From Candidatus Woesearchaeota archaeon (GTDB taxonomy: Archaea; Nanobdellota; Nanobdellia; Woesearchaeales; GW2011-AR4), in assembly GCA_002688775.1 (NCBI GenBank), contig NZDH01000006.1, forward strand, positions 1 to 42,058: DNA of 42,058 nt, written 5' to 3'. Both the position numbers and the translations under genes were made by a program. Shown one piece after another: positions 9,357 to 17,738 of the stretch (within the stretch, counting starts at the first letter, position 1; the number at the start of each line of letters is the position of its first letter). The notes beneath the pieces are model-generated. The model searched no databases. It saw only the letters and a program-made list of their open reading frames with translations, and was not told the origin of the DNA.

Positions 9357-10079
9357 ATGCAACATAAAAATTTTATATTGATTTTTCTGCTTATTTCTTT
9401 ATTTGTTGCTGGATGCTACCAAGAGGTACCTGCTGAAGAAGATACCGGAGAAATTGTTGAGACTGGTGCAATAGATATAGAATCTACGCCCAGCGGGGCT
9501 GAGATTTATATTGATAATGAGCTGAAAGGAGCCACACCTTATATCCTGTACAATATTCCTGCCGGGGCCCATAAGCTGATAATTAAGAAAGAAGGGTATG
9601 AAGATTTCAAAAAAGATGTTAGTATTAGTTTTGGAAGAACTGAAGAAATTGATGTAAGATTGACTGAGATAATTGTTGAAGCAAAAGAACAGGTGATAGA
9701 AGAAATCCCTGAAGAAGATTCTCCTGAGATTTCAGCGCCAACTCCTGCGCTAAATAAGATTAATCTAAGCAAATTCGCAACGTATCTTGACTTTGATGAG
9801 ATGTTAGTGACAGATTTAAAGGCAGCAAAATCTGATATCTTTTTGAGGAGATATGATACACATATTTACTTTACTGCTATAGGTTCTGCAAAGATCAGTG
9901 TCATTAATGAGCCAATAAGTGATGTCAAGAAAGATGACTGTATTTTTATAGATAGCGCGATTGAACCTTTATTTTCTGGACAATCTGTTTGTGTTAAAAC
10001 TTTAGAAGGCTCTATTGCCGCTGCAGGATCAAGCTGGGAAGACAAACCAACTGAATTAGAATGGATATTATTTAGCTAA
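9357..10079 (+). CDS. PEGA-domain lipoprotein
   Basis: Signal peptide with lipobox LFVAGC; PEGA repeat IESTPSGAEIYIDNELKGATPYILYNIPAGAHKLIIKKEGYEDF. Confidence 0.85.
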   Translation: MQHKNFILIFLLISLFVAGCYQEVPAEEDTGEIVETGAIDIESTPSGAEIYIDNELKGATPYILYNIPAGAHKLIIKKEGYEDFKKDVSISFGRTEEIDVRLTEIIVEAKEQVIEEIPEEDSPEISAPTPALNKINLSKFATYLDFDEMLVTDLKAAKSDIFLRRYDTHIYFTAIGSAKISVINEPISDVKKDDCIFIDSAIEPLFSGQSVCVKTLEGSIAAAGSSWEDKPTELEWILFS

Positions 10080-10354
10080 CCAACTGCCCTTCTTACATCA
10101 GTAACTTCAACCGATTCAACGCCTTCAATTTGGCCTATTTTCTTTTCTAATTCTTCTGTGCTGCCTTTGCTTTCATCCATTACAAAAAGCAGGTTTAAAG
10201 CCTTTAAACCGAATGCAACAGGCTGGATTTCTGTTTTGAATTCCTGAGAATTACAAAAAGCAACAATTTCTTTTTTAGCCTCAGATTCTATCTTAGAAAG
10301 ATCTATTTCTGGATTTTGAGGCATTATTTTAAGGGTTACTACTACATTAGTCAT
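10076..10354 (-). CDS. ef1b: Translation elongation factor aEF-1beta
   Basis: MTNVVVTLKIMPQNPEIDLSKIE...SVEVTDVRRAVG. The ATG at 10354 is preferred over 10378 because the upstream gene stops at 10356-10358. Confidence 0.92.
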   Translation of the reverse strand: MTNVVVTLKIMPQNPEIDLSKIESEAKKEIVAFCNSQEFKTEIQPVAFGLKALNLLFVMDESKGSTEELEKKIGQIEGVESVEVTDVRRAVG

Positions 10355-10355
10355 T

Positions 10356-10532
10356 TTAATTGGGTCCTGAGAATTCACAGACGCTGCATTGATACTTTGC
10401 AGCTGTTTCTCTGCAATGATTACATCTAACTATCTCGAGTTTTCCACACTTTGGGCAATTAAATCTTGTTGAGCCTATTGTGTTGGTGATTCTTTGCTTA
10501 CATGAGTTGCATACCGCTTGTGTTTCTGTCAT
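10356..10532 (-). CDS. 58-aa zinc-ribbon protein in operon with aEF-1beta (not in ORF track)
   Basis: Minus-strand translation MTETQAVCNSCKQRITNTIGSTRFNCPKCGKLEIVRCNHCRETAAKYQCSVCEFSGPN*. It has four CxxC motifs, and this arrangement next to aEF-1beta is common in archaea. Confidence 0.9.
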   Translation of the reverse strand: MTETQAVCNSCKQRITNTIGSTRFNCPKCGKLEIVRCNHCRETAAKYQCSVCEFSGPN

Positions 10533-10539
10533 TTTTAGA

Positions 10540-10620
10540 TATTGGAATCAATACTTGATGTGAACTACCCTTAGCTTTCGCAAGGAGCTTCTTGTTTCAT
10601 AGACGGCAGTTGCCTCGTAA
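10540..10620 (-). ncRNA. Putative omegaRNA/reRNA 3' end and guide; element right end
   Basis: Minus strand ...ATGAAACAAGAAGCTCCTTGCGAAAGCTAAGGGTAGTTCAC|ATCAAGTATTGATTCCAATA. GNRA-capped hairpin CCTTGC-GAAA-GCTAAGG at 10569-10585, then GTTCAC at 10560-10565. Confidence 0.7.
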
Positions 10621-11758
10621 GAGGTAGAGCTTCTATCTCAACAAGCGTTGATTCGGACAGTTCCTGCCCTATCTCTATGAGCATAAGATTTTTTATTTCT
10701 AATGCTGAATTATGGTCTCTTGAAGTAATAAGACCACAATAATTACATTTATGTGTTCTCATTGATAAATCTTTCTTTATAACCTTACAACAATTACTAC
10801 ATCTTTGTGTTGTTCCTCTATAATTTACAGGCATAAACCTTTTACCAGCTCTCTCAGCCTTGTAAGAAATCATTTGCCTGAGTTTTCCCCAAGAAGCATC
10901 AAGTATTGATTTTGATAAATATTTATTATGGACCATATTAATTATTGGCATATCCTCCATAGCAATAGCATCATAATTGTTAACATAATATCTGCTTGCC
11001 TTATGCAAGAAATCATCCCTTGTGTTTACTAGCTTTTCATATTGTCTTGCTAATCTTATTCTCCATTTGTTTCTATTCTCGCTTCCTATCTTCTTTTTTG
11101 ATAATTTTCTTTGTAATCTAACTAGTTTTTCTGTATGTTTCTTTAAGTGTCTTGGATTAGGTACTTTCATTCCATCACTATCAAAGATAAAATCTGTAAG
11201 ACCTAAGTCAATACCTATAACTTTCTTAATTTGAGCCTTCTTAATTTCTTCATTCTTTTCTTCGATAATAGAAGCAAACCATTTTCCAGAAACCTCTTTC
11301 TTAATTGTGATTTGTTTGATCTTTCCTTTTACGTTTCTATGACATCTAATAGGGATTTTGCCTATCTTAGACAGATGTAATGTCTGACATCTTTTACCTA
11401 TATTTATTAGTTTAAAACCTGATTGGTTGTAAGTAAAAGTCTTAAACCAACCCTTGCCTTTGAACCTTAATCTTCCAACTTTTCTTTTATTTTTCTTCGA
11501 TTGAGATAATGCTCTTAAGTTTGAAAATAATCTGTAGCATTCATATTGTAATGTTTTTGAATAAACCTTATTTAGTTCAGGATCACAAATTTTCATATCT
11601 GGTAACAATCCTTGGATTTGTGCTTTGTCTATGACTTTTTGTTCTTGTAATTCAGATAATAGTGTATTGTATGTTTGTCTACATTGATCTAATGTCCATA
11701 ACAATTTTTCTTCTTGTTTTTTACTTGGATAAAGTCTGAATCTATGAGTAGTTAGCAT
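10571..11758 (-). CDS. tnpB: TnpB (IS200/IS605, IS1341-type) RNA-guided nuclease
   Basis: RuvC motifs VIGIDLGLTDF, IAMEDMPII, TSRDHNSALEI; zinc ribbon CSNCCKVIKKDLSMRTHKCNYCG; C-terminus MKQEAPCES. The ORF-track GTG at 11761 is followed immediately by ATG at 11758. Confidence 0.95.
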   Translation of the reverse strand: MLTTHRFRLYPSKKQEEKLLWTLDQCRQTYNTLLSELQEQKVIDKAQIQGLLPDMKICDPELNKVYSKTLQYECYRLFSNLRALSQSKKNKRKVGRLRFKGKGWFKTFTYNQSGFKLINIGKRCQTLHLSKIGKIPIRCHRNVKGKIKQITIKKEVSGKWFASIIEEKNEEIKKAQIKKVIGIDLGLTDFIFDSDGMKVPNPRHLKKHTEKLVRLQRKLSKKKIGSENRNKWRIRLARQYEKLVNTRDDFLHKASRYYVNNYDAIAMEDMPIINMVHNKYLSKSILDASWGKLRQMISYKAERAGKRFMPVNYRGTTQRCSNCCKVIKKDLSMRTHKCNYCGLITSRDHNSALEIKNLMLIEIGQELSESTLVEIEALPLTRQLPSMKQEAPCES

Positions 11759-11874
11759 CACATTTATTAGAGCTTAGCTACTTTATAAATTCTACGTGCA
11801 CATGTCCAGTGTCCAGTGGTTGTTAAATATATATTTTCTAGTATTTATTTTATTGTGTGTCAATTGATTTCCCA

Positions 11875-11891
11875 CCAAACTAACAGTTTGG
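11875..11891. other. Perfect 7-bp stem hairpin, candidate transposon left-end hairpin
   Basis: CCAAACT aac AGTTTGG read directly. Confidence 0.5.
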
Positions 11892-11971
11892 AAGGAGACT
11901 TCTTGACCAATAAGTTAAAAAGGTTGTTGTTTTGAGATAGTTTTAAATAAATATAATTATGCTTATTATTT

Positions 11972-12673
11972 ATGTCGTCAGAAAGCTTCGTAAGATTTTG
12001 GTGTGCAATTACAAGCAAAAAAGGTGCAAAAGATAGAGCCAAGGGAGTCTTAAAAGCTATATCAAGATATCGTCCTAAATCAAAGAGGATACTAGAATTA
12101 GGAGTTGGTATAGGGACTGTTATACAATTCTTTCCGAATAAGTATAAATTATACGGAATAGATGTATTAAGAAAGGCGATAAAAATATGCAAGAAAAATT
12201 TTCCTAAAGGAAAGTTTTATGTTGCAAGCATGCACAATTTCAAAATTAATAATAAATTTGATGTGATTTTTTCGGTTTATGATACAATAAACTTTTTAAA
12301 AAATTTTAGACAATGGCAGTCGACTTTTGATAATGTTAATAATCACCTAGATATCAATGGATTATTTATATTCGATATGTATACAGAGAAAGCATTAAGA
12401 GATTTTAAGAAAAGTACACCTCAAATACATAAATTTTCTATGGGTTATACTTGGGACATGCCAATAATAAGAGGAAATAATCTAACATGGGATTATAGAA
12501 TCCATGAGAGAGTAAGTAAAAATAAATATAAAGTTCACAAATATAAATGGACAGAAAAGATATTTACCAAAGCGAAAGTAAAATTAGCGATACAAAAAAG
12601 ATTCATAATACTTAATAGTTATTATTTCGATGACAAGAGGAGAATATTCTTTATTTGCAGAAAGAAAAACTAG
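11972..12673 (+). CDS. Class I SAM-dependent methyltransferase
   Basis: ILELGVGIGTVIQFFPNKYKLYGIDVLRKAI...FDVIFSVYDTINFL. Confidence 0.85.
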   Translation: MSSESFVRFWCAITSKKGAKDRAKGVLKAISRYRPKSKRILELGVGIGTVIQFFPNKYKLYGIDVLRKAIKICKKNFPKGKFYVASMHNFKINNKFDVIFSVYDTINFLKNFRQWQSTFDNVNNHLDINGLFIFDMYTEKALRDFKKSTPQIHKFSMGYTWDMPIIRGNNLTWDYRIHERVSKNKYKVHKYKWTEKIFTKAKVKLAIQKRFIILNSYYFDDKRRIFFICRKKN

Positions 12674-13761
12674 CATGAGATTATTTTTTCCTTATCATCA
12701 ATCTTAAAAATCTCACCTAAAAACTGCTGTATTGTGTAAATGTTTGTCTTGCAATGATTTGTTATTTCAGAAACCCTAACAGAACCCCCTGTTAAAGCTA
12801 GAAAGGGCATTAATTGATCTGCCAGATGCCTATCAACTGGTGCTTTGCTTTCGATTTCCTTAATTAAATTAGTAGCTGCTTCTTCTCCAACATCCTCTGC
12901 CTTTTTACCTCTCTCTCCAAGCGAGTCAGCACCTAATCTAATTGGATTGTTTTCATCAATATCATCTTTGTTTTTGGAAAATATTCCCCAAAGCGTTATT
13001 CCAGAGCCCGTTGATAATGTATTTTGATATTGAACATCTATTGTGATTGGGGCATTATATTTTGCTTTTAATTTATTTTCAGCATATTCAGCTTGTCGTT
13101 CAGCAACATTGTTGTTCTGTAAATCAATTGAGGCATGAGAAACACCTTTAATTTGTATTAAATGGTGCTGTTCTATTAAATTTATTTCATTTATATTTTC
13201 TTTTAAATTTAATTGGAATTCATTAAAATTTAAAAAATCATTTAATTTGAATTTAGGATTTATTTTAATTTCAACTTTACCATTCCCTTTTGGGTAATAT
13301 CCTCTTTTCAACAATTTTGCCTCTATTTTTACAAATCTTTGTAATTGTGGCAGTAAAACATTATTGAAAAAGTCGAAGCTTAAACTCCATTTGACGTCGC
13401 TTCCTCCATTTATACTTAAAGTCATTGGTTTGCTGGCAAACATTGATGGAAGTAGTAATGATTGCAGCAATAATGTAATTGAACCTGCAGTTTCTATGTC
13501 AATATCCAGGTTTTTGGCAATTATTTTTCTTGGTTCGTATTTTAGATATGTAGAACCTAGTTCAGCGCCTTGTGCATCAGCATTGCATAATTTTTGAAGT
13601 GATTTTACGCAGTAAAGATGCTGGTTTTTCAATCCTGGAACACTTCTGCCTTTTCTTATATCATGAATCTCAAAAGGTTTTAATGTTATTGTAGATAGAG
13701 CTAGAGATGTGCGAGCGATTTGTCCGCCAGACTCTAAGTAACCACCATTAATTTGTATCAT
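12670..13761 (-). CDS. rtcA: RNA 3'-terminal phosphate cyclase
   Basis: INGGYLESGGQIARTSLALSTIT...KGRSVPGLKNQHL...; C-terminal DRHLADQLMPFLAL. Confidence 0.95.
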   Translation of the reverse strand: MIQINGGYLESGGQIARTSLALSTITLKPFEIHDIRKGRSVPGLKNQHLYCVKSLQKLCNADAQGAELGSTYLKYEPRKIIAKNLDIDIETAGSITLLLQSLLLPSMFASKPMTLSINGGSDVKWSLSFDFFNNVLLPQLQRFVKIEAKLLKRGYYPKGNGKVEIKINPKFKLNDFLNFNEFQLNLKENINEINLIEQHHLIQIKGVSHASIDLQNNNVAERQAEYAENKLKAKYNAPITIDVQYQNTLSTGSGITLWGIFSKNKDDIDENNPIRLGADSLGERGKKAEDVGEEAATNLIKEIESKAPVDRHLADQLMPFLALTGGSVRVSEITNHCKTNIYTIQQFLGEIFKIDDKEKIISC

Positions 13762-13796
13762 AAACTAAAAGAATAAGAAATTTTATTTAAAGCTTC

Positions 13797-14066
13797 TTAA
13801 ATATTTTCTATATCATTCAAAACTGAATCTAAGTCTTCAAGATCGTCTATACTTAAGTCATCCTCAACAGAGCTGATATCATTTAAGTCATTGCCAACAT
13901 CATCAACAACTTGCTCCCCTGTTGTTTCAACTTCAGGTGTTTCAGTTACTACTTCAGGTGTAGTTACTACTTCAGGTACACCTTCTAAAACTTCTTGTTT
14001 GGCAGCTTGTTGACATCCAACAACTAAAACAGTTATCAGAATTAAAATTAGCAGCAATCTTTTCAT
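13797..14066 (-). CDS. Small acidic lipoprotein
   Basis: MKRLLLILILITVLVVGCQQ lipobox followed by a T/E/V-rich and D-rich tail; GGAGG ribosome-binding site upstream of the ATG at 14066. Confidence 0.75.
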   Translation of the reverse strand: MKRLLLILILITVLVVGCQQAAKQEVLEGVPEVVTTPEVVTETPEVETTGEQVVDDVGNDLNDISSVEDDLSIDDLEDLDSVLNDIENI

Positions 14067-14127
14067 TAAATACCTCCTTTTACTTTTTAACATCTCGCAA
14101 GTTTATAAATATTTCTAAAATAAAAAA

Positions 14128-15702
14128 TTAAGTTGCAGTATCAGGTGTTGTTGCTGTTGAATCATCAACGTTATCAACCACTTCAACTTCGACATCAGTT
14201 GAAAAGTCTGCATCATGGTATGCTCCTCTTATTATCTTTACTATATCTTTCAAGATATCGTGTGCTTCCTTGATAGCATCTCTAGCTTGCTTTAGCAAAT
14301 CTTTTGCTTCATCAACTAATGCCTTTATTTTCTCTCTGTCAGCATCAGATGCTCTTAACTCCAAAGCTTCTGACAACAAGTCATGTGCCTTTCTATAAGT
14401 TTCTTTTGCTTCATCAATTTTCGCGCTAAATTGATCAACTAAGTCACTTACATCTACATCAATGCTTTTTTCATCTGCTTTAGCTAATACATGCTCAAGT
14501 TTCTTTTCAAGCACCTGACCTCTATGTACTAAGCCTTCAACTCTAGCAGCCAAAACTCTGTGGCTGTAAAGTCTTATCAAGTGCTTCAGGTTTTTCCATT
14601 TGTTTCTTAGCTTTCTAGCAGCTTCTTTTATCTCTTCTTTTGTTGTTGCAGCTTCTATATCAGCTTTTATTTGATTTATTTCGTCAATTTGTATATTTAT
14701 TCTCTCAACTATCATCTTTGCTTTTTCTTCATCAATGTTTTCATTTTCCTCAATCTTAGCTTTGATCTTTTCAAGATGGTTTATCAATGAATCTGCAGCT
14801 CTTAAAAGATAAGCCTTTGCATGCTCAAGAGCGCCTTCTTCATCTCCACTTTGTCTTGCAGCCTTTAATCTGTCTCTTGCATTATGGAGTTCGTCTTTTG
14901 CAACACCGTATTTTTTCTTTGCTTCGTCATATCTTGTTCTTAATTGATCTTTTTGTTGATCAGTCAAGTTCCTATCACGTAGATCTTCAGCATTTCTAAT
15001 CTTTTTAATGTGAACTTTTCTTAATTCTTCCTTGATTTTATCAGGGTTTTCTTCAGCTAATTTTTTCAACTTTGCTCTATTTAATGTAGAGAATTTCTTT
15101 AATTCTTCATGACTCAAATCAGAAACCTTATCAAGCCTTTCTTTGTTTAATCTTCCTAGTCTTTTTATTTTATCCTTGTTTAATTTTGCTACTTTATCAA
15201 GTCTTTCTTTGTTTAATTGAGCAAATTTTTCAACATGAGCTTCTCTTAAATGAGATAATCTATCTACTTGATTTTTGTCTAGGTGTTTGAATTTAGCAAA
15301 TCTTTCTTTGTTTCTTTCTTTTCTATCTTCGTGTCTGTCTCTTCTATCCTCTTTTTTATCACGTACATCTTCTTTCTTGTCAGCAACTCTGCATTTTGCT
15401 TCACAATTTTGTTGGCCTGCAACTTCACATCTTTTGATACAATTTCTTCTGTCAACATTCAAAGCATCTCTTACATCCTCTTTTGTGTCTCTTACGTCTT
15501 CTCTTTTGTCCGCAGCTTTTTTAACTGCTTGTTTTGTGGGTCTAGCATTTGTAGAATGATCAGTCCCTGTAGCTGCCTTTTTAACTGCTTGTTTTGTGGG
15601 TCTAGCATTTGTAGAATCACCACTGCTTTCTTCTGCGATTGATAATGGAACTAAACTAAGAATAAACATCAGCATTATTGTTATTGAAATTATTTTTTTC
15701 AT
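14128..15702 (-). CDS. Secreted helical repeat protein with hendecad repeats and a twin-CX3C motif
   Basis: Signal peptide MKKIISITIMLMFILSLVPLSIA; CIKRCEVAGQQNCEAKC; seven 11-residue repeats (LNKERLDKVAK type); GGAGGT upstream of the start. Confidence 0.85.
   Translation of the reverse strand: MKKIISITIMLMFILSLVPLSIAEESSGDSTNARPTKQAVKKAATGTDHSTNARPTKQAVKKAADKREDVRDTKEDVRDALNVDRRNCIKRCEVAGQQNCEAKCRVADKKEDVRDKKEDRRDRHEDRKERNKERFAKFKHLDKNQVDRLSHLREAHVEKFAQLNKERLDKVAKLNKDKIKRLGRLNKERLDKVSDLSHEELKKFSTLNRAKLKKLAEENPDKIKEELRKVHIKKIRNAEDLRDRNLTDQQKDQLRTRYDEAKKKYGVAKDELHNARDRLKAARQSGDEEGALEHAKAYLLRAADSLINHLEKIKAKIEENENIDEEKAKMIVERINIQIDEINQIKADIEAATTKEEIKEAARKLRNKWKNLKHLIRLYSHRVLAARVEGLVHRGQVLEKKLEHVLAKADEKSIDVDVSDLVDQFSAKIDEAKETYRKAHDLLSEALELRASDADREKIKALVDEAKDLLKQARDAIKEAHDILKDIVKIIRGAYHDADFSTDVEVEVVDNVDDSTATTPDTAT
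15052..15282 (-). repeat. Seven consecutive 11-residue coding repeats
   Basis: LDKNQVDRLSH/LREAHVEKFAQ/LNKERLDKVAK/LNKDKIKRLGR/LNKERLDKVSD/LSHEELKKFST/LNRAKLKKLAE. Confidence 0.9.
15518..15557. repeat. 40-bp perfect tandem-type repeat, copy 1 (copy 2 at 15578-15617)
   Basis: tttttaactgcttgttttgtgggtctagcatttgtagaat, identical at +60 bp; encodes duplicated STNARPTKQAVKKAA. Confidence 0.95.
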
Positions 15703-15936
15703 TTTTGACCTCCAAACACGGATTATGTTGAAACATCAAAGGCATATCTTGTTTATAAATAAACTTTTTTTATGGAAAAATTAATGGTTTTTAAGATGGT
15801 TTAAAACTTTACAAAGCTTTATTTGGCCTTTTTTTGCTTAATGAGGCTGATTTTATGAGTTTTAGTTTTAAAGTAAGTTCTAAACAGCTTTTTTGATTCC
15901 ACAATATTTTTATATCTATGGAATTCAATCATTTCT

Positions 15937-16638
15937 ATGTATAAGCCAAGATATAAGCCAAGAATTTTAATTTATCTTTTCATAAGTATTTTTTTAATTA
16001 GTCTTGTTAATGCAGTCACTATTCATGGCACAATTTATGATTTTTCATTGAAAAAACTGAACAATGTAAGAGTTGAAATTGACACTTCTCCGAAGCAGTT
16101 TATAGTTGCACAGAATGGCACCTACTCCTTTAATGTTCCTAATGGAGATTATACAATCAAGGCCCAATTGATACAGAAAAATACTGTATTAGCATCTGTT
16201 GAAGAGAACATAACTGTGAGCAGGGACGGGTCTTATGTACTTGATCTGATTTTATTTCCTGATATTGAAGAGGGAATTGAGGAAATAGAGCTTGATGTAA
16301 ATGGGGATATCATTGAAGAAGACAATAATATCATTTTAACTGGATTTATCATATTATTAATTTTGATAGTAGTTATTGGGGTGTATTATTTTAACAAAAA
16401 TAAAAAAAGAAAAGTAAAAACTGAAGAACCAAAAGAAAAGTATGAGGATGTTGACTTAGGACAATTGATCAAAATAATCAAACAGGAAGGGGGGAGGACA
16501 ACTCAAAAAGATATAAGAAAGCAAATACCCCTTTCAGAAGCAAAAATAAGCCTTATGATCGCTGAGCTGGAGCATAAAGGTATAATTGAAAAAATAAAGA
16601 AAGGCCGGGGCAATATTATTATTTTGAAGAGGAAATAA
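15937..16638 (+). CDS. Membrane protein with extracellular carboxypeptidase-regulatory-like fold, one TM helix and a cytosolic winged-helix domain
   Basis: N-terminal signal; VTIHGTIYDFSLKKLNNVRVEID...GTYSFNVPNGDYTIKAQL; TM ILTGFIILLILIVVIGVYYF; wHTH KIIKQEGGRTTQKDIRKQIPLSEAKISLMIAELEHKGIIEKIKKGRGNIIIL. Confidence 0.85.
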   Translation: MYKPRYKPRILIYLFISIFLISLVNAVTIHGTIYDFSLKKLNNVRVEIDTSPKQFIVAQNGTYSFNVPNGDYTIKAQLIQKNTVLASVEENITVSRDGSYVLDLILFPDIEEGIEEIELDVNGDIIEEDNNIILTGFIILLILIVVIGVYYFNKNKKRKVKTEEPKEKYEDVDLGQLIKIIKQEGGRTTQKDIRKQIPLSEAKISLMIAELEHKGIIEKIKKGRGNIIILKRK

Positions 16639-16716
16639 CAGTATATATATCTATAATCCAAAAGCAAAAACCTTATAAATAATGGTAGATACTTAGCATT
16701 ACAAAGGGGGCTGGTC

Positions 16717-17529
16717 ATGAGTGCTGAAAAAGAGATAGTTAATTTTTGGTATAATAAAAAAGGCCTTTTTACTATTAATAATATTAAGACTAGTAGCAAT
16801 AGAGATTGCGGAATTCTTGCTTTGAAATTTGACAAAGATAAAGTCAATGAGGTTTTTCACATTGAGGTAAGCTGTTCTATAACAAACAATATATCAGAAA
16901 CAACTAAGCTTGACAAATCAATAAGCAGAATTGTTGATGAAAAGTTTGAAAATAAAAATATTAAAAATACAATAAGCAGCCATATCAAGCAATTTTCCAT
17001 GCAAAAGCAAAAAATAAAGAAGATAATGATACTTGGCGCTGTGCCAAAATCAAGAAAAAACGAGATAATAAATAAATTTGATGAAAAAGAAGTCAAAGTT
17101 ATTGAATTTGAGAATATTCTTTATGATGTGCTCGATCAGCTGGACACACAGTATTTCAAGAATGACATAATAAGGACCTTGCAGCTGACAAAATTTCTGC
17201 TTTTGAGTGAGCCGACAAAACTGGCCAAGCTGCTTGTCAATGACTCTTTCAGCTCCAATTCAAGGAAGGAGTTTCTGTCCAGCATCCTAGAAAAAGACGA
17301 AATCATGAAAGATTTCAAGAAAACAAATACAGAAAGATTGGGCGCTATTTTGAAAAATTCAGGCTTGAAGCCGGCAGAATTGGCTGAGATGATTGAGCAC
17401 AATATATTGAATAAAAGAACAAGAAGATTGTTCCTGGATTCATTAATGGAGCAGCAAAAGACAAGAAAAACTACAAATAAAACAAAAAGAGTCAAAAAAT
17501 TGAATATTCCTTTGGAAAAGTTTTTTTGA
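16717..17529 (+). CDS. Hypothetical protein with possible PD-(D/E)XK-like N-terminal domain
   Basis: EKEIVNFWYNKKGLFTINNIKTSSNRDCGILALKFDKDKVNEVFHIEVSCSI resembles the E...WY...G...D.GILA...HIEV pattern. Confidence 0.75.
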   Translation: MSAEKEIVNFWYNKKGLFTINNIKTSSNRDCGILALKFDKDKVNEVFHIEVSCSITNNISETTKLDKSISRIVDEKFENKNIKNTISSHIKQFSMQKQKIKKIMILGAVPKSRKNEIINKFDEKEVKVIEFENILYDVLDQLDTQYFKNDIIRTLQLTKFLLLSEPTKLAKLLVNDSFSSNSRKEFLSSILEKDEIMKDFKKTNTERLGAILKNSGLKPAELAEMIEHNILNKRTRRLFLDSLMEQQKTRKTTNKTKRVKKLNIPLEKFF

Positions 17530-17531
17530 AG

Positions 17532-17738
17532 TTATTTTTCAACTTCGTAGTGGATTTTTGTAAAAACCTTGTCAATAATTTCTGGATGTTTAACATATTC
17601 CTTTATTTTTTCTGAAAATGATTTATTGAGATTTTTTAGTTTTTTAATATTTTTGATGTTTCTTTTATATTTTTTATAATGGATAATAAATCTTTCATTG
17701 CAACTTGGGCATTTTAGCTTTAGCATTGTTGATGTCAT
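17532..17738 (-). CDS. Small hypothetical protein with one CxxC
   Basis: MTSTMLKLKCPSCNERFIIHYKKYKRNI...; overlaps the following gene. Confidence 0.55.
   Translation of the reverse strand: MTSTMLKLKCPSCNERFIIHYKKYKRNIKNIKKLKNLNKSFSEKIKEYVKHPEIIDKVFTKIHYEVEK

Larger units (their letters stand above)
10560..11900 (-). mobile_element. Solo-TnpB IS200/IS605-like element (left end approximate)
   Basis: TnpB plus right-end TTCAC. The left end is placed only tentatively, near the hairpin CCAAACT-AAC-AGTTTGG at 11875-11891. No TnpA is visible. Confidence 0.6.

Noticed and set aside
11801-11819. Short direct repeat gtccagtgtccagtgg upstream of tnpB
   Set aside because: Only a 7-nt doubled motif; too short to interpret as a target-site duplication or operator without comparison.
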